NCBI GenBank assembly: GCA_012729375.1
Contig: JAAYDE010000100.1
Location: forward strand, 1 to 64,000
From: Deltaproteobacteria bacterium
GTDB lineage: Bacteria; Desulfobacterota; Desulfuromonadia; Desulfuromonadales; JAAYDE01
DNA length: 64,000 nt
Reading direction: 5' to 3'
A program made the position numbers and the translations under genes. Below are positions 17,335 to 27,656 of this stretch, piece by piece. Below the pieces are notes generated by a model. That model made no database searches. It saw only the letters and a list, made by a program, of their open reading frames with translations, and had not been told where the DNA came from. Within the stretch, counting starts at the first letter, position 1. Each line of letters opens with the position of its first letter.

Positions 17335-18234
17335 ATGAACAAAAAACCGAAAATGGAAACCCGGGCGGGAATGATCGCCAAGGAAATTTTAAAAGAAAAC
17401 GATGGTGATTGGCTGCAAACGGCGCTGAAAATGTTTGTCCTGGCCAAGGATGATCATGAACTGATGCGGGAAATCGTCGATCCGATGATCGCTGACAAGG
17501 TTTATGAGGCGCTGGAACGGATCGCGCCCATCAATTTCGGCGGCAAATCCCTTCTGACCTGCCCTCTGACCACCTGCGATTATGCGCTCCTGCGGGATGT
17601 GGGCAAGGCGGAGCTGGACAGGGAGATAGCCTACTTCGAGGAAAATCTCGGCAGAGCTCTGGAAATGGCCGCCTGGTATCATTATGTCATGGCGGCCCTC
17701 GACGAAAACCGCAAGGTCAGGGAGCAGTTTTCCGTTGAGGAGCTGATCCAATTGCGTCAGAAATTCAAGGAGGTCTACCAGGGGAAAATCCAATTTTTCA
17801 TTTCCGAGTTTCCCGATCCGATCAAAAAATTGACTCTGGAGGCCGTCCAGAAAAGCCAGGGAGACTGGATGCTGGCCCTGCAGCTGATGACCAAGCGGGT
17901 TCTGGAGGATTCCCAGGCCCTTGCCCACCTGATGGGGCCGTTCTTCTTTTCCGCCCTGTGGCAGGTCTTGCACCAGGCTTCGGAGACGACCCTGGACATG
18001 ACTCCGCCGATGAATTCTCCTCTCACCTCCGGCTGGATCTTCGGGGATTCGACCCGCGCCGAACTGAAAATGGAAGTGATCTACTGGGAAGAATCCGCCC
18101 GTTTCCTGCTGCGCAAGGCCCGCTGGCTGGGTATGATCCGCGATGCCATCGGCGAATCCAAGCGGGTGCACCAGGTTCTCAGTGAAATGCATGTCAAAAA
18201 GTTCTGGAACGATGCCTATATGTCGGTCAAATAG
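17335..18234 (+). CDS. Uncharacterised helical protein
   Basis: A 299-residue soluble protein without signal peptide or membrane segment. It is predicted to be almost all helical. I do not recognise a family. Two parts look alike: KENDGDWLQTALKMFVLAKD near residue 21 and KSQGDWMLALQLMTKRVLED near residue 180 share the pattern 'GDW…AL.…L…D', suggesting an internal duplication of about 160 residues. GATGGAGGAAACAAAAG before the ATG is a good ribosome site. It lies 72 bases before galE in the same direction and may share its transcript. Confidence 0.6.
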   Translation: MNKKPKMETRAGMIAKEILKENDGDWLQTALKMFVLAKDDHELMREIVDPMIADKVYEALERIAPINFGGKSLLTCPLTTCDYALLRDVGKAELDREIAYFEENLGRALEMAAWYHYVMAALDENRKVREQFSVEELIQLRQKFKEVYQGKIQFFISEFPDPIKKLTLEAVQKSQGDWMLALQLMTKRVLEDSQALAHLMGPFFFSALWQVLHQASETTLDMTPPMNSPLTSGWIFGDSTRAELKMEVIYWEESARFLLRKARWLGMIRDAIGESKRVHQVLSEMHVKKFWNDAYMSVK

Positions 18235-18260
18235 CTTCCACCTGAGGATTCGGGATGTAG

Positions 18261-19346
<1,086 letters not shown>

Positions 19347-19380
19347 CCTCCCCAAAGGGGGCGGCCCTGGGATCATCGCC

Positions 19381-20226
19381 ATGAGAACGCTTTCTTTTCG
19401 CACCCCTTTCTGGCTGCGGCTGCGGTGCAACCGGCTGGCGCTGATGGGTGCGCTCATCGTGGCGGCCATGTTTCTGCTGGCATTGCTGGCGCCGTTGACG
19501 GGGCGGGATCCGGCGGCCATCGACATCGCCGCCGCCCTGTTGCCTCCTTCCTGGCAATATCCCATGGGGACCGACGATCTGGGGCGGGATGTGCTGACCC
19601 GCATCCTTTTCGGCGCCCGCATCTCCCTTCTCGTCGGTTTCGTGTCGGTGGGCATCGCGACCCTGATCGGCATCGTGCTCGGCGCTGTGGCCGGCTATTA
19701 TGGGTCTTGGGTAGACGCCCTGATCATGCGTTTCGTCGATGTCATGCTCTGCTTCCCCACCTTCTTCCTTATCCTGGCGGTCATCGCCTTTCTCGATCCC
19801 TCCATCTGGAACATCATGGCGGTGATCGGCCTGACCGGCTGGATGGGCGTGGCCCGCCTGGTGCGAGCCGAGTTTCTGTCTTTGCGCGAACGGGATTTCG
19901 TGCTGGCGGCGCGGGCGCTGGGAGCCTTTGACATGCGCATCATCTTCCGCCACATCCTGCCCAACGCCCTTTCGCCGGTGCTGGTATCGGCGACCCTGGG
20001 GGTGGCCGGGGCGATCCTTACCGAAAGCGCTCTTTCCTTTCTCGGCATCGGCGTTCAGCCGCCCACCCCCTCCTGGGGGAACATGCTGATCGTCGGCAAG
20101 CAAACCCTCGGTTCCGCCTGGTGGCTTTCCGCCTTTCCGGGGCTGGCCATCCTGCTGACCGTCCTCGGCTACAATCTGCTGGGGGAGGGCATAAGGGATG
20201 CTCTCGATCCCCGGCTGAACCGATGA
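19381..20226 (+). CDS. DppC/OppC-type ABC transporter permease
   Basis: A 281-residue inner-membrane permease with about six helices. It has the N-terminal extension YPMGTDDLGRDVLTRILFGA typical of the DppC/OppC subfamily and the ATPase-contact loop with EFLSLRERDFVLAARALG (EAA motif) near residue 165. Such proteins pair with a DppB-type permease, two ATPases and a binding protein to import peptides or nickel. None of these partners is next to it: galE precedes it and mutM follows. The partners must lie elsewhere if the protein works. ATG 19381 has GGGGGCG upstream only, a weak ribosome site. Confidence 0.88.
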   Translation: MRTLSFRTPFWLRLRCNRLALMGALIVAAMFLLALLAPLTGRDPAAIDIAAALLPPSWQYPMGTDDLGRDVLTRILFGARISLLVGFVSVGIATLIGIVLGAVAGYYGSWVDALIMRFVDVMLCFPTFFLILAVIAFLDPSIWNIMAVIGLTGWMGVARLVRAEFLSLRERDFVLAARALGAFDMRIIFRHILPNALSPVLVSATLGVAGAILTESALSFLGIGVQPPTPSWGNMLIVGKQTLGSAWWLSAFPGLAILLTVLGYNLLGEGIRDALDPRLNR

Positions 20227-20276
20227 GGCTCCGTTTCGCCAGTTTTCGTCCCGGTCAATCTTGCTGAGGATTTTCT

Positions 20277-21092
20277 ATGCCGGAACTGCCCGAAGTGGAA
20301 ACCACCCGGCGGGGGATTCTGCCTCTGGCCCAAGGGAAAACCGTCGCCGGAATCGTCACCCGCGTCCCTGCCCTGCGTCTGCCTCTCGATGTGTCCCGTC
20401 TCAGCCGCTTGCGCGGCGCCAAACTGATCGATATCGAGCGCCGCGCCAAATATCTTCTATTCCGCTTTACCAGGGGATGGCTTCTCGTTCATCTGGGCAT
20501 GTCCGGCTCCCTGGGTTTCCTCTCCCGCTATGCTCCGCCCACGGCCCATGATCATGTGGATATCCGCTTTGACGACGATTCCCGTCTGCGCTTGAAGGAC
20601 CCGCGCCGTTTCGGCACGGTGCTCTATCTGGAACAGGATCCCTGGGCTCATCCCCTTCTTTGCCGTTGCGGGCCGGAGCCCTTTGGGGGAGAATTCGACG
20701 GCGGCTATCTGTACCGGATGTCGCGGGGACGGCGGCTGCCGGTGCAGTGTTTTCTTCTCGACCAGCGGGTCGTCGCCGGGCTCGGCAACATCTATGTCAA
20801 CGAGGCCCTTCACGCCAGCGGCATCGACCCCCGGCGGGCGGCAGGGAGAATCTCCAAAAAACGCTATACGCTTCTGGCGGAAGCGGTATGCCGGGTTTTG
20901 CAAAGGGCCCTGGAAGCAGGGGGGACCACATTGCGCGATTTCCGGGATGGGGTCGGCAAATCCGGCTATTTCTCCCTGCAACTCCAGGTTTACGGTCGGC
21001 GGGGGGAGTTGTGTCCGCGCTGCCGAAGGAGACTGGAAGAAGGGCGGCTTCACCAGCGCTCGATTTTTTATTGCCGGTATTGTCAGCGGTAG
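20277..21092 (+). CDS. mutM: Formamidopyrimidine-DNA glycosylase
   Basis: A 271-residue base-excision repair enzyme that removes 8-oxoguanine and ring-opened purines and nicks the abasic site. All hallmarks are present: the N-terminus MPELPEVETTRRG with catalytic Pro2 and Glu3, the Lys in ERRAKYLLF, the helix-two-turn-helix segment VVAGLGNIYVNEAL, and the C-terminal zinc finger with CPRC and CRYC. Length is normal for MutM. It lies in a run of plus-strand genes 50 bases after the permease gene and 28 bases before the nitroreductase gene. Confidence 0.96.
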   Translation: MPELPEVETTRRGILPLAQGKTVAGIVTRVPALRLPLDVSRLSRLRGAKLIDIERRAKYLLFRFTRGWLLVHLGMSGSLGFLSRYAPPTAHDHVDIRFDDDSRLRLKDPRRFGTVLYLEQDPWAHPLLCRCGPEPFGGEFDGGYLYRMSRGRRLPVQCFLLDQRVVAGLGNIYVNEALHASGIDPRRAAGRISKKRYTLLAEAVCRVLQRALEAGGTTLRDFRDGVGKSGYFSLQLQVYGRRGELCPRCRRRLEEGRLHQRSIFYCRYCQR

Positions 21093-21120
21093 ACGGCCGG
21101 CGCGAAGAGGAGGGAAAAAC

Positions 21121-21624
21121 ATGGAACTTGTGGAAGGGATTCTGTCCCGGCGCAGTGTGCGGGAGTTCACCGATGAGGAGGTCGGCGCTGAAGAGCTGAA
21201 GAAGATCCTGATGGCAGGGATTCGCGCCCCTTCCGGGCTCAACAACCAGCCCTGGCGGTTTGTCGTCGTCCGTTCCCCGGAAATCCGCCGACGCCTGGCG
21301 GAACTGACCCATTATGGTGCCATCGTCACCGGGGCGCCCCTGTGCGTCGCCGTTTTTCTCGACCGGCAGGCGGTTTACCACGAAAAAAAAGACTGCCAGG
21401 CGATAGGCGCCTGCCTGGAGAACATGCTGCTGGCCGCTCACGGTCTGGGGTTGGGAGGGGTGTGGCTGGGGGAAATTCTCAAAAACGCCGACCAGGTCCG
21501 CCTTCTTCTCGATCTTCCCGAAAGTCTGGACCTGATGGCCCTGTTAGCCCTGGGACGTCCGCGGTTTTTTTCTCGGGAAACGGAACGCAAAGGGGTTGAG
21601 GAAGTCCTTCTGAAAGAAGTTTGA
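21121..21624 (+). CDS. Nitroreductase-family flavoprotein
   Basis: A 168-residue protein. It starts at ATG 21121 after GAGGAGGGAAAAAC. The pattern ILSRRSVREFTDEEV then IRAPSGLNNQPWRFVVV is the FMN-binding N-terminus of the nitroreductase fold, and LAAHGLGLGGVWLGE is the later conserved helix. It is short, lacking the usual large insertions, like small nitroreductases of anaerobes. It binds FMN and uses NAD(P)H to reduce an unknown acceptor. It is probably co-transcribed with mutM and ends before the regulated cysE promoter. Confidence 0.88.
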   Translation: MELVEGILSRRSVREFTDEEVGAEELKKILMAGIRAPSGLNNQPWRFVVVRSPEIRRRLAELTHYGAIVTGAPLCVAVFLDRQAVYHEKKDCQAIGACLENMLLAAHGLGLGGVWLGEILKNADQVRLLLDLPESLDLMALLALGRPRFFSRETERKGVEEVLLKEV

Positions 21625-21747
21625 AGTCGCGGCGGCCAATCCCGCCCGCCGTTCTGCCCTTTTTTGTTCCCTGGCCCCATCCATGAAAAAGGTCAATCCC
21701 CGGCCGCGGCAGGTTGTTTTTTCTGCTTTAAAAAATCCCCTGTTTGT

Positions 21748-21772
21748 ATAATTGACAGAAATACTCAGGTAT
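21748..21772 (+). promoter_or_regulatory. IscR (Rrf2) type-1 operator over the cysE-iscR promoter
   Basis: The 25-bp site has a left half ATAATTGAC and a right half ACTCAGGTAT separated by AGAAAT. This fits the type-1 IscR consensus known from proteobacteria (ATAxxTGAC…ACTxxGGTAT). The -35-like TTGACA is inside it (21752-21757), and GATAAT at 21773-21778 abuts it with a short 15-base spacer. Binding of the Fe-S form of the Rrf2 protein encoded second in the operon would block polymerase, giving the standard negative feedback loop. Position and match are seen; function is inferred. Confidence 0.75.
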
Positions 21773-21840
21773 GATAATTACTCCCTGCCGAAAATAATTT
21801 GAAGTTGTTTAATCTCGAAAAGAAAGTGGAGGTGTATCCG

Positions 21841-22578
21841 GTGCTGGCCCAATTGAAAGAAGATTTCAAGGCGGTTTTCGAGCGCGATCCCGCGGTACGC
21901 AGCGTAGCGGAGATCATCTTCTGCTATCCCGGCTTTCATGCCATCCTCTTTTACCGGGTGAGCCACGCCCTGTGGACGAAGAAACTCTACTTCCTGGGGC
22001 GGTTGGTCTCCCACCTCGGACGGTTTTTCACCGGCATTGAAATCCATCCCGGCGCCAAGATCGGCCATGGTTTCTTCATCGACCACGGCATGGGGGTGGT
22101 GATCGGCGAAACGGCGGAAATCGGTAACAACTGCACCCTCTATCACGGGGTGACCCTCGGCGGCACCTCCTGGGCGAAAGAGAAAAGGCATCCGACCCTG
22201 AAGGAGAATGTCGTGGTCGGCGCCGGCGCCAAGATCCTCGGCCCCTTCACCGTCGGCGAGGACTGCCGGATCGGCGCCAATTCCGTGGTGGTCAAAGAGG
22301 TTCCCCCCCATTCCACCGTTGTCGGCGTTCCCGGGCGCGTGGTCATGACCGCAGGCGTCAAGCAGGAACAGGAGCGCGCCGATCTCGAACACGGGCGCTT
22401 GCCGGATCCCCAGGCCAAGGCCATTTCCTGTCTGTTCGACCAGGTGGTCAACCTTGAGAAGAAGGTCAAGGAACTCACCCAGGAGCTCGACACGCTGCGC
22501 CGTTCCGCCACCCCTAAACGTCCGTCCCGGAAAAAGGATGCGGTCTCCCACAAGAAGGAAGAGAAGGCCAAGCAATGA
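21841..22578 (+). CDS. cysE: Serine O-acetyltransferase
   Basis: A 245-residue enzyme making O-acetylserine, the precursor of cysteine. It contains an N-terminal helical part ([17 protein letters not shown], shorter than in E. coli) and a left-handed beta helix of hexapeptide repeats: [20 protein letters not shown] with the catalytic His-Asp pair, then [15 protein letters not shown]. The tail after residue 185 is charged and likely coiled. GTG 21841 is chosen because GGAGG lies eight bases upstream; a TTG at 21799 opens the same frame but lacks a site. As first gene of the Fe-S operon it supplies cysteine for the desulfurase. Confidence 0.93.
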   Translation: MLAQLKEDFKAVFERDPAVRSVAEIIFCYPGFHAILFYRVSHALWTKKLYFLGRLVSHLGRFFTGIEIHPGAKIGHGFFIDHGMGVVIGETAEIGNNCTLYHGVTLGGTSWAKEKRHPTLKENVVVGAGAKILGPFTVGEDCRIGANSVVVKEVPPHSTVVGVPGRVVMTAGVKQEQERADLEHGRLPDPQAKAISCLFDQVVNLEKKVKELTQELDTLRRSATPKRPSRKKDAVSHKKEEKAKQ

Positions 22579-23024
22579 GGCTTTCCACCAAGGCACAGTA
22601 TGCGGTTCGGGCCATGGTCAGCCTCAATCTTCTCCATGAGGGCAGTCCGGTCAACCTGCGCGAGATCGCCCAGCGGGAAGATCTTTCCCTTTCCTACCTC
22701 GAGCAGTTGTTCGTTATGTTGCGCCGCAACGAGATCGTCCGCAGCGTCCGCGGTCCCGGCGGGGGATATGTCCCGGCGCGGCCGGCTGCGGAAATCCGCG
22801 TCGACGAGATCATCGACAGTGTCGAAGAGACCCTGGTGCCGGTGGCCTGTATGGAAAAAGACGGCAAGTGCGTCTGTTCGGAGCAATGCGTCACCCGTTC
22901 CGTCTGGCAGGGCCTGGGGGAGCGGATTCGCGAATTTCTCGGTTCCATTACCCTGGAGGAACTCACCAGGGAAGCACGCAAAAAGATGGAGGGGATTTCC
23001 TCCAATGAAAACTTGAAGTCATGA
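22575..23024 (+). CDS. iscR: Rrf2/IscR-type transcriptional regulator
   Basis: A 149-residue winged-helix regulator. The N-terminus [17 protein letters not shown] and the wing [12 protein letters not shown] are typical of Rrf2 proteins. The cluster ligands are visible as [15 protein letters not shown] (Cys at about residues 92, 99, 101 and 105), close to the IscR spacing. It is predicted to bind a [2Fe-2S] cluster and to repress the operon from the box at 21748. The four-base overlap with cysE and the overlap with the nifS frame show tight coupling. The His at the usual fourth ligand position is not evident. Confidence 0.9.
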   Translation: MRLSTKAQYAVRAMVSLNLLHEGSPVNLREIAQREDLSLSYLEQLFVMLRRNEIVRSVRGPGGGYVPARPAAEIRVDEIIDSVEETLVPVACMEKDGKCVCSEQCVTRSVWQGLGERIREFLGSITLEELTREARKKMEGISSNENLKS

Positions 23025-23038
23025 AAGGGGAAAGAGAC

Positions 23039-24220
23039 GTGAAAAGAATTTATCTGGACAACAACGCCACCACCGCGGTTCGTCCGGAAGTCCTGCAAGG
23101 GATGCTCCCTTTTTTCTGCGAGGCCTTCGGCAATCCGTCGAGCGTCCATTGGGCGGGCAGCCAGGTCAGCCCGGCGATCGAAAAAGCGCGCGGCCAGGTG
23201 GCGCAACTGCTCAACTGTCAGCCGACGGAAATCGTTTTCACCGCCTGCGGCAGTGAAGGGGACAACTTCGCCCTGAAGGGGACGGTGGACGTTCTCCGGG
23301 AAAAGGGCAATCACATCATCACCACCGCCGTGGAACATCCCGCGGTTCTCGACACCTGTCGCTTTCTGGAAAAAAAGGGCGTCGAGATCACCTATCTGCC
23401 GGTGGACGGAGAGGGACGGCTCGACCTCGACCTGCTGGAAAGATCGATCACTCCCCGCACCATCCTCATCAGTGTCATGTGGGCCAACAACGAAACCGGC
23501 GTCGTCTTTCCCATCCACGAGATCGGCGTCGTCGCCCGCCGGCACAAGGTCCGCTTTTTCTGCGACGCGGTTCAGGCGGTGGGGCGCCTTCCCGTGGATG
23601 TCCAGAAGGCCCAGGTCGATCTGCTTTCCCTTTCTGGCCATAAGATCGGCGCCCCCAAAGGGGTTGGCGCCCTTTTCGTGCGCAAGGGGAACCCCCTGAC
23701 GCCCCTGATTCACGGCGGCCACCAGGAACGGCGGCGGCGCGCCGGAACCCACAATGTTCCCGGCATCGTCGGTTTGGGCATCGCCTGCCAAAAGGCCATG
23801 GACGAATTGAGTTTTGTTCCGGGCCGTATGGAGCCGTTGCGCGAGTGTTTGCAGAGCGGGCTTCTCACCCTGGTTCCGGAAATCAAGGTAAACGGCGCTT
23901 CGGCTCCTCGTCTTCCCAATACCCTGAATCTCTGTTTCGCCGGGATCGAGGGGGAGGCTCTGCTGCTCCATCTCGACATAGCGGGGATTGCCGCTTCCAG
24001 CGGCAGCGCCTGTACTTCCGATGATCACGGCATGTCCCATGTGCTCGAGGCGATGGGGGTCGACCCGTTGCTCGGGCAGTCGAGCGTTCGCTTCAGTCTC
24101 GGCCGGGACACCGTGGCCGAGGATATCGACCGTGTTCTCGAGGTTGTGCCTGGAGTCGTCCAGAAGTTGCGGGATATGAGCCCCTTCTGGGAGGGCAGGG
24201 CCTGCCGCCGCGCATCCTGA
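23039..24220 (+). CDS. iscS: Cysteine desulfurase (NifS/IscS type)
   Basis: A 393-residue PLP enzyme that takes sulfur from cysteine for Fe-S clusters and tRNA thiolation. It begins VKRIYLDNNATT, the standard N-terminus; the PLP Lys is in SLSGHKIGAPKG, and the sulfur-carrying Cys lies in SSGSACTSDDHGMSHVL. GTG 23039 is chosen since AGGGGAAAGAGAC precedes it; ATG at 23021, overlapping iscR, would add six residues. Desulfurases with this active loop often partner a NifU-like scaffold, and that gene follows here. A small hairpin separates the two. Confidence 0.94.
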   Translation: MKRIYLDNNATTAVRPEVLQGMLPFFCEAFGNPSSVHWAGSQVSPAIEKARGQVAQLLNCQPTEIVFTACGSEGDNFALKGTVDVLREKGNHIITTAVEHPAVLDTCRFLEKKGVEITYLPVDGEGRLDLDLLERSITPRTILISVMWANNETGVVFPIHEIGVVARRHKVRFFCDAVQAVGRLPVDVQKAQVDLLSLSGHKIGAPKGVGALFVRKGNPLTPLIHGGHQERRRRAGTHNVPGIVGLGIACQKAMDELSFVPGRMEPLRECLQSGLLTLVPEIKVNGASAPRLPNTLNLCFAGIEGEALLLHLDIAGIAASSGSACTSDDHGMSHVLEAMGVDPLLGQSSVRFSLGRDTVAEDIDRVLEVVPGVVQKLRDMSPFWEGRACRRAS

Positions 24221-24287
24221 GCGGCGCTGGGGATGAACGAGCGGTTCGTCGGCAGGCGGTCCGGGGTTTTGTCCCGATCAATTTCAC

Positions 24288-24312
24288 ACCCCCTCAGGGG
24301 GGTTATTTTTTG
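24288..24312 (+). terminator. Intra-operon hairpin with U-tract (attenuator-like)
   Basis: ACCCCC and GGGGGT form a six-pair GC stem around a TCAG loop (24288-24303), directly followed by TATTTTTT. This is an intrinsic terminator shape lying inside the operon, 18 bases before the iscU start. It probably lowers or processes the message between iscS and iscU, changing the ratio of desulfurase to scaffold. Confidence 0.7.
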
Positions 24313-24329
24313 CCAAGGAGATCGAGTTT

Positions 24330-24698
24330 ATGTATTCCGAAAAGGTTTTGGATCACTTCACCAACCCCCGCAATGTCGGCGAGATGACCAACGCCGACGC
24401 CACCGGCGAATTCGGCAGTTCCCATTGCGGCGACACCATCAAGGTTTTCCTTAAAGTGGAAGACAACGTGATTCAGGATATCAAGTTCAAGACCTTCGGC
24501 TGTGCGGCCGCTATCGCCAGCTCGTCGATAATGACGGAAATGGTGCGGGGAAAGACCCTGGAGGATGGCCTGCAGTTGACCAACGATATGGTGGCCGAGG
24601 CGCTGGACGGCCTTCCTCCGGAAAAGATGCACTGTTCCTGTCTGGCGGCCGACGGCCTCCACAAAGCGATTCAAAACTATCTGAACGGGCAAAAATGA
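24330..24698 (+). CDS. iscU: NifU/IscU-type Fe-S scaffold
   Basis: A 122-residue scaffold protein. The N-terminus [19 protein letters not shown] is diagnostic. The three cluster Cys are in SHCGDTIKV (about residue 33), [12 protein letters not shown] (about 58) and [11 protein letters not shown] (about 101-103). It has only the IscU-like domain, without the ferredoxin or Nfu domains of full NifU. GCCAAGGAGATCGAGTTT gives the ribosome site. It accepts sulfur from the desulfurase upstream and iron from an unknown donor. Confidence 0.93.
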   Translation: MYSEKVLDHFTNPRNVGEMTNADATGEFGSSHCGDTIKVFLKVEDNVIQDIKFKTFGCAAAIASSSIMTEMVRGKTLEDGLQLTNDMVAEALDGLPPEKMHCSCLAADGLHKAIQNYLNGQK

Positions 24699-24756
24699 CC
24701 GCGGCCCTTATACCGTTCCCCGCCGGAACCAGGCCGTTCCGGTCGCTGCCGCGGCG

Positions 24757-25812
24757 ATGACGAAGTCTCTCCGGAGCAAGGTTTTTGTCGCCCTGAGCGG
24801 CGGTATCGACTCGGCCGTAGCCGCGCTTCTGCTGTTGCGGCAGGGATGGAGGGTGGAGGGCATCACCATGCGGCTGGTGGCCTCCTCGGCGCCGAACGGG
24901 AAAGGGGATCTGGTGGCGGAAGCCGCTGCCGTGGCCGCGGCCCTCGGCATCCCCCATCATCTGGTCGATCTGAAGGAAGCCTTTCGCCGGCACGTGATCG
25001 AGCCTTTTCGGGATGAGTACCTGCGCGGCAGGACCCCCAATCCCTGCGTGGTCTGCAACGGGGCTGTCAAATTCGGCCTGTTGCGGGAAGAGGCGCGGCG
25101 CCGCGGCGGGGATTTTTTCGCCACCGGGCATTACGCGCGCATTGTCGATGCTGGCGGTCGCCGACTTCTGGCCAAGGGATACGATCCGGACAAGGATCAA
25201 AGCTATTTTCTTTTTCTGCTGACTCAAGAGCAGCTGGGGGGAACCCTCTTTCCCCTGGGGGAACTGACCAAGGAGCGAGTTCGGCAGATCGCCGCGGAAA
25301 ACCAACTCGACAGGGCCGACCGCGACGAAAGCCAGGATATCTGTTTCATCGGCAGCGAAGGGTATGGCGGTTTTCTGCGCCGCGACTGTGGCGTCATCGG
25401 CAGGGAAGGGGAGATTCGCCACATCACCGGGCGAATCCTGGGCCGCCATCAGGGAATTCATCTTTTTACCGTGGGTCAGCGGCGGGGATTGGGGCTTTCC
25501 TGGCCGGAACCGCTCTATGTGTTGTGCCTGGACGCGGAGCAAAACAGGGTCATCGTCGGCGAAAGGCGGCATCTGGCGGCCACGCATCTCGAGGCGAAAG
25601 GGGTGCGCTGGATATCCTCCGCGCCGCAGGGGCCGCTGTCCTGCCGTTGCCGCATCCGCTATCGGCACCGGGAAGCCGCGGCCGTCGTCCTGCCCCTGGG
25701 TGAGCAACGGGTCGCCGTCGATTTCCGCGAGCCCCAGATTGGGATCACCCCCGGCCAGGCGGCGGTTTTTTATCAGGGGGATTTGGTCATGGGTGGAGGA
25801 TGGATCGTCTAG
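24757..25812 (+). CDS. mnmA: tRNA-specific 2-thiouridylase
   Basis: A 351-residue enzyme that thiolates U34 of tRNA Lys, Glu and Gln. It has the PP-loop [13 protein letters not shown] (a variant of SGGVDS), the first catalytic Cys in [28 protein letters not shown], and the second catalytic Cys in [10 protein letters not shown]. The C-terminal beta barrel is complete. It follows iscU by 58 bases and takes sulfur that starts at the desulfurase of the same operon. It overlaps the next gene by 13 bases. Confidence 0.95.
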   Translation: MTKSLRSKVFVALSGGIDSAVAALLLLRQGWRVEGITMRLVASSAPNGKGDLVAEAAAVAAALGIPHHLVDLKEAFRRHVIEPFRDEYLRGRTPNPCVVCNGAVKFGLLREEARRRGGDFFATGHYARIVDAGGRRLLAKGYDPDKDQSYFLFLLTQEQLGGTLFPLGELTKERVRQIAAENQLDRADRDESQDICFIGSEGYGGFLRRDCGVIGREGEIRHITGRILGRHQGIHLFTVGQRRGLGLSWPEPLYVLCLDAEQNRVIVGERRHLAATHLEAKGVRWISSAPQGPLSCRCRIRYRHREAAAVVLPLGEQRVAVDFREPQIGITPGQAAVFYQGDLVMGGGWIV

Positions 25813-27113
25813 GCAAAACCGTCTCCCTGGTCACCCTCGGCTGCAAAACCAATCAGTTCGAGACCAGCCTCATGGAGGAACGCCTCCGTTCCGCGGGTTT
25901 TGAGGTGGTGCCTTTCGAGGCGGGGGCCGATCTGGTCGTCGTCAATACCTGCACCGTGACCGCCGCCACCGACACCCAGTCCCGTAACCTGGTGCGGCGC
26001 AGCCGCCGGCTCAACCCCCATTGCCGTATCGTGGTGACGGGATGCTACGCCCAGGTCAAGCCGCAGATATGGGCGGATTTCCCCGGTGTCTTTCTGGTTC
26101 TCGGCAACGAGGAAAAAAGCTCGCTCCTCGCCTGCCTGGCGGAAGGCGGCGCGGAAGGGCGCGTTCGTGTTTCCGACATCCGCGCCGCCTGTTCCGGCCT
26201 TTCCCTGGCATCCCACCCGGTCACCGACCGCAGCCGCGCCTATGTGCAGATTCAAAACGGCTGCGATGCCTTTTGCACCTACTGCATCATTCCCTTTGCC
26301 CGGGGGGCCAGCCGTTCCCTGGCGCCGGAAAAAGTTCTCGCCGAAGCCGCCGCATTGACCGGACAGGGTTTTTCGGAAATCGTTCTGACCGGCATCCATA
26401 TCGGCTGTTACGGGCGCGATCTCGTGCCTTCCACCTCCCTTTTCGATTTGGTTTGCCGCCTCGAAAAGGAAACTTCCGTGCCGCGAATCCGCCTCGGTTC
26501 CATCGAGCCCCAGGAGCTTACTTGCCCCCTGATCGACGCCATGGCCGCTTCGGAGCGACTCTGCTCCCATTTCCACATCCCCCTTCAATCAGGGGATGAC
26601 GACGTGCTGAAGCGCATGGGCCGGCCCTACGGGCGGGATTTCTTCCGGGATCTGGTCAACCGCATTCATGCAACGATCGCCGATGCAGGGATCGGCGTCG
26701 ATGTCATTGCCGGTTTTCCGGGGGAAAGCGAAAGGGAATTCCGCCATACCTGGGAACTGATCGAGAGCCTGCCGGTGAGCTATCTCCATGTTTTTCCGTA
26801 CAGCCGACGCCCGGGGACCGCGGCCGCGGCGATGAAAAATCAGTTGCCGGCCGCCCTGGTCAAGGAGCGCGCGGCCTTGCTGCGCCAACTGGGCGAGAGC
26901 AAAAAAAGGTCTTTTTACCGTCGTTTTTTGGGGCGAAGACTCAGGGTTGTGGTTGAAGGAGAGAAAAAGGGGGGGATGCACCGGGGCTTGTCGGGAAATT
27001 TTCTGCCGGTATATTTCCCTTGTGACAACCATCGGGCGAAGGAGATCGTCACTGTGGAGATCCAGGGGATTTCAGAAAAGGGCCTGAGGGGAAAGATCAT
27101 CGCCGTGGGATAA
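25800..27113 (+). CDS. mtaB: tRNA t6A methylthiotransferase (MiaB-like)
   Basis: A 437-residue radical-SAM enzyme. The N-terminal MTTase domain has Cys in [17 protein letters not shown] and VTGCYAQ for the second cluster. The radical-SAM motif is [15 protein letters not shown] (CxxxCxxC), and a C-terminal TRAM-like domain follows. The '[10 protein letters not shown]' form and the gene's length favour MtaB, which makes ms2t6A37, over MiaB or RimO. It begins inside the end of mnmA with GGTGGAGG just before the ATG and closes the operon that provides its sulfur and Fe-S supply. Confidence 0.93.
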   Translation: MDRLGKTVSLVTLGCKTNQFETSLMEERLRSAGFEVVPFEAGADLVVVNTCTVTAATDTQSRNLVRRSRRLNPHCRIVVTGCYAQVKPQIWADFPGVFLVLGNEEKSSLLACLAEGGAEGRVRVSDIRAACSGLSLASHPVTDRSRAYVQIQNGCDAFCTYCIIPFARGASRSLAPEKVLAEAAALTGQGFSEIVLTGIHIGCYGRDLVPSTSLFDLVCRLEKETSVPRIRLGSIEPQELTCPLIDAMAASERLCSHFHIPLQSGDDDVLKRMGRPYGRDFFRDLVNRIHATIADAGIGVDVIAGFPGESEREFRHTWELIESLPVSYLHVFPYSRRPGTAAAAMKNQLPAALVKERAALLRQLGESKKRSFYRRFLGRRLRVVVEGEKKGGMHRGLSGNFLPVYFPCDNHRAKEIVTVEIQGISEKGLRGKIIAVG

Positions 27114-27206
27114 TTTTCCCGTGGAAATCTGCGCAAACCTTAGCAACAGAGCGAGGATGCCGGCGGTTCCCGGAAGGCCGGTTTTCCATGAACGAAAGGA
27201 ACATGG

Positions 27207-27572
27207 ATGAAAACAACAATCTACCTGGTCATTTTATACTCTGGTTTCATCATCAGTGCCTTTATCTTTTGTTCCTCTCTCTTCGTTACTCTGATCAGCC
27301 GCTATCGACTGGAAAAAAAACTGGCCGCCAACCGGGCATGGCTGACCCCCAACTGGCTGGCAATCCTCTTTCTCGGTTTCGGAACGCCTTTTTTCTTTCT
27401 GGGTGTTCTGTTGTGGAACCGCGGCGAGTTGAATATGGTTCTGATCACCACCGGTGTGGCGCTGGCCCTTGGCTTTCTGCTGGGGCGCAAGGCCGAGGAA
27501 GAGCTGCGGGATTATGGACAGAGGAAGGGCGGCGGCGGGGGAACCAGGAAAAAGAAAACCCGGCGCCGGTAG
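27207..27572 (+). CDS. Small membrane protein of unknown function
   Basis: A 121-residue protein with three hydrophobic helices (about residues 5-28, 49-68 and 76-93) and a very basic Gly/Arg/Lys tail (KGGGGGTRKKKTRRR). GAAAGGAAC precedes the ATG. No family is recognised. The positive tail should lie in the cytoplasm and may contact RNA, DNA or lipid head groups. It is 93 bases after mtaB and could be read from the same transcript. Confidence 0.6.
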   Translation: MKTTIYLVILYSGFIISAFIFCSSLFVTLISRYRLEKKLAANRAWLTPNWLAILFLGFGTPFFFLGVLLWNRGELNMVLITTGVALALGFLLGRKAEEELRDYGQRKGGGGGTRKKKTRRR

Positions 27573-27656
27573 GAAACGATGTCTCCCCTGAATCCGCCCT
27601 GATTCCCTGGTGCGGGGTACCGTTGCCGCCGGCAATTTTTTCGGCCGGCCGCCGGG

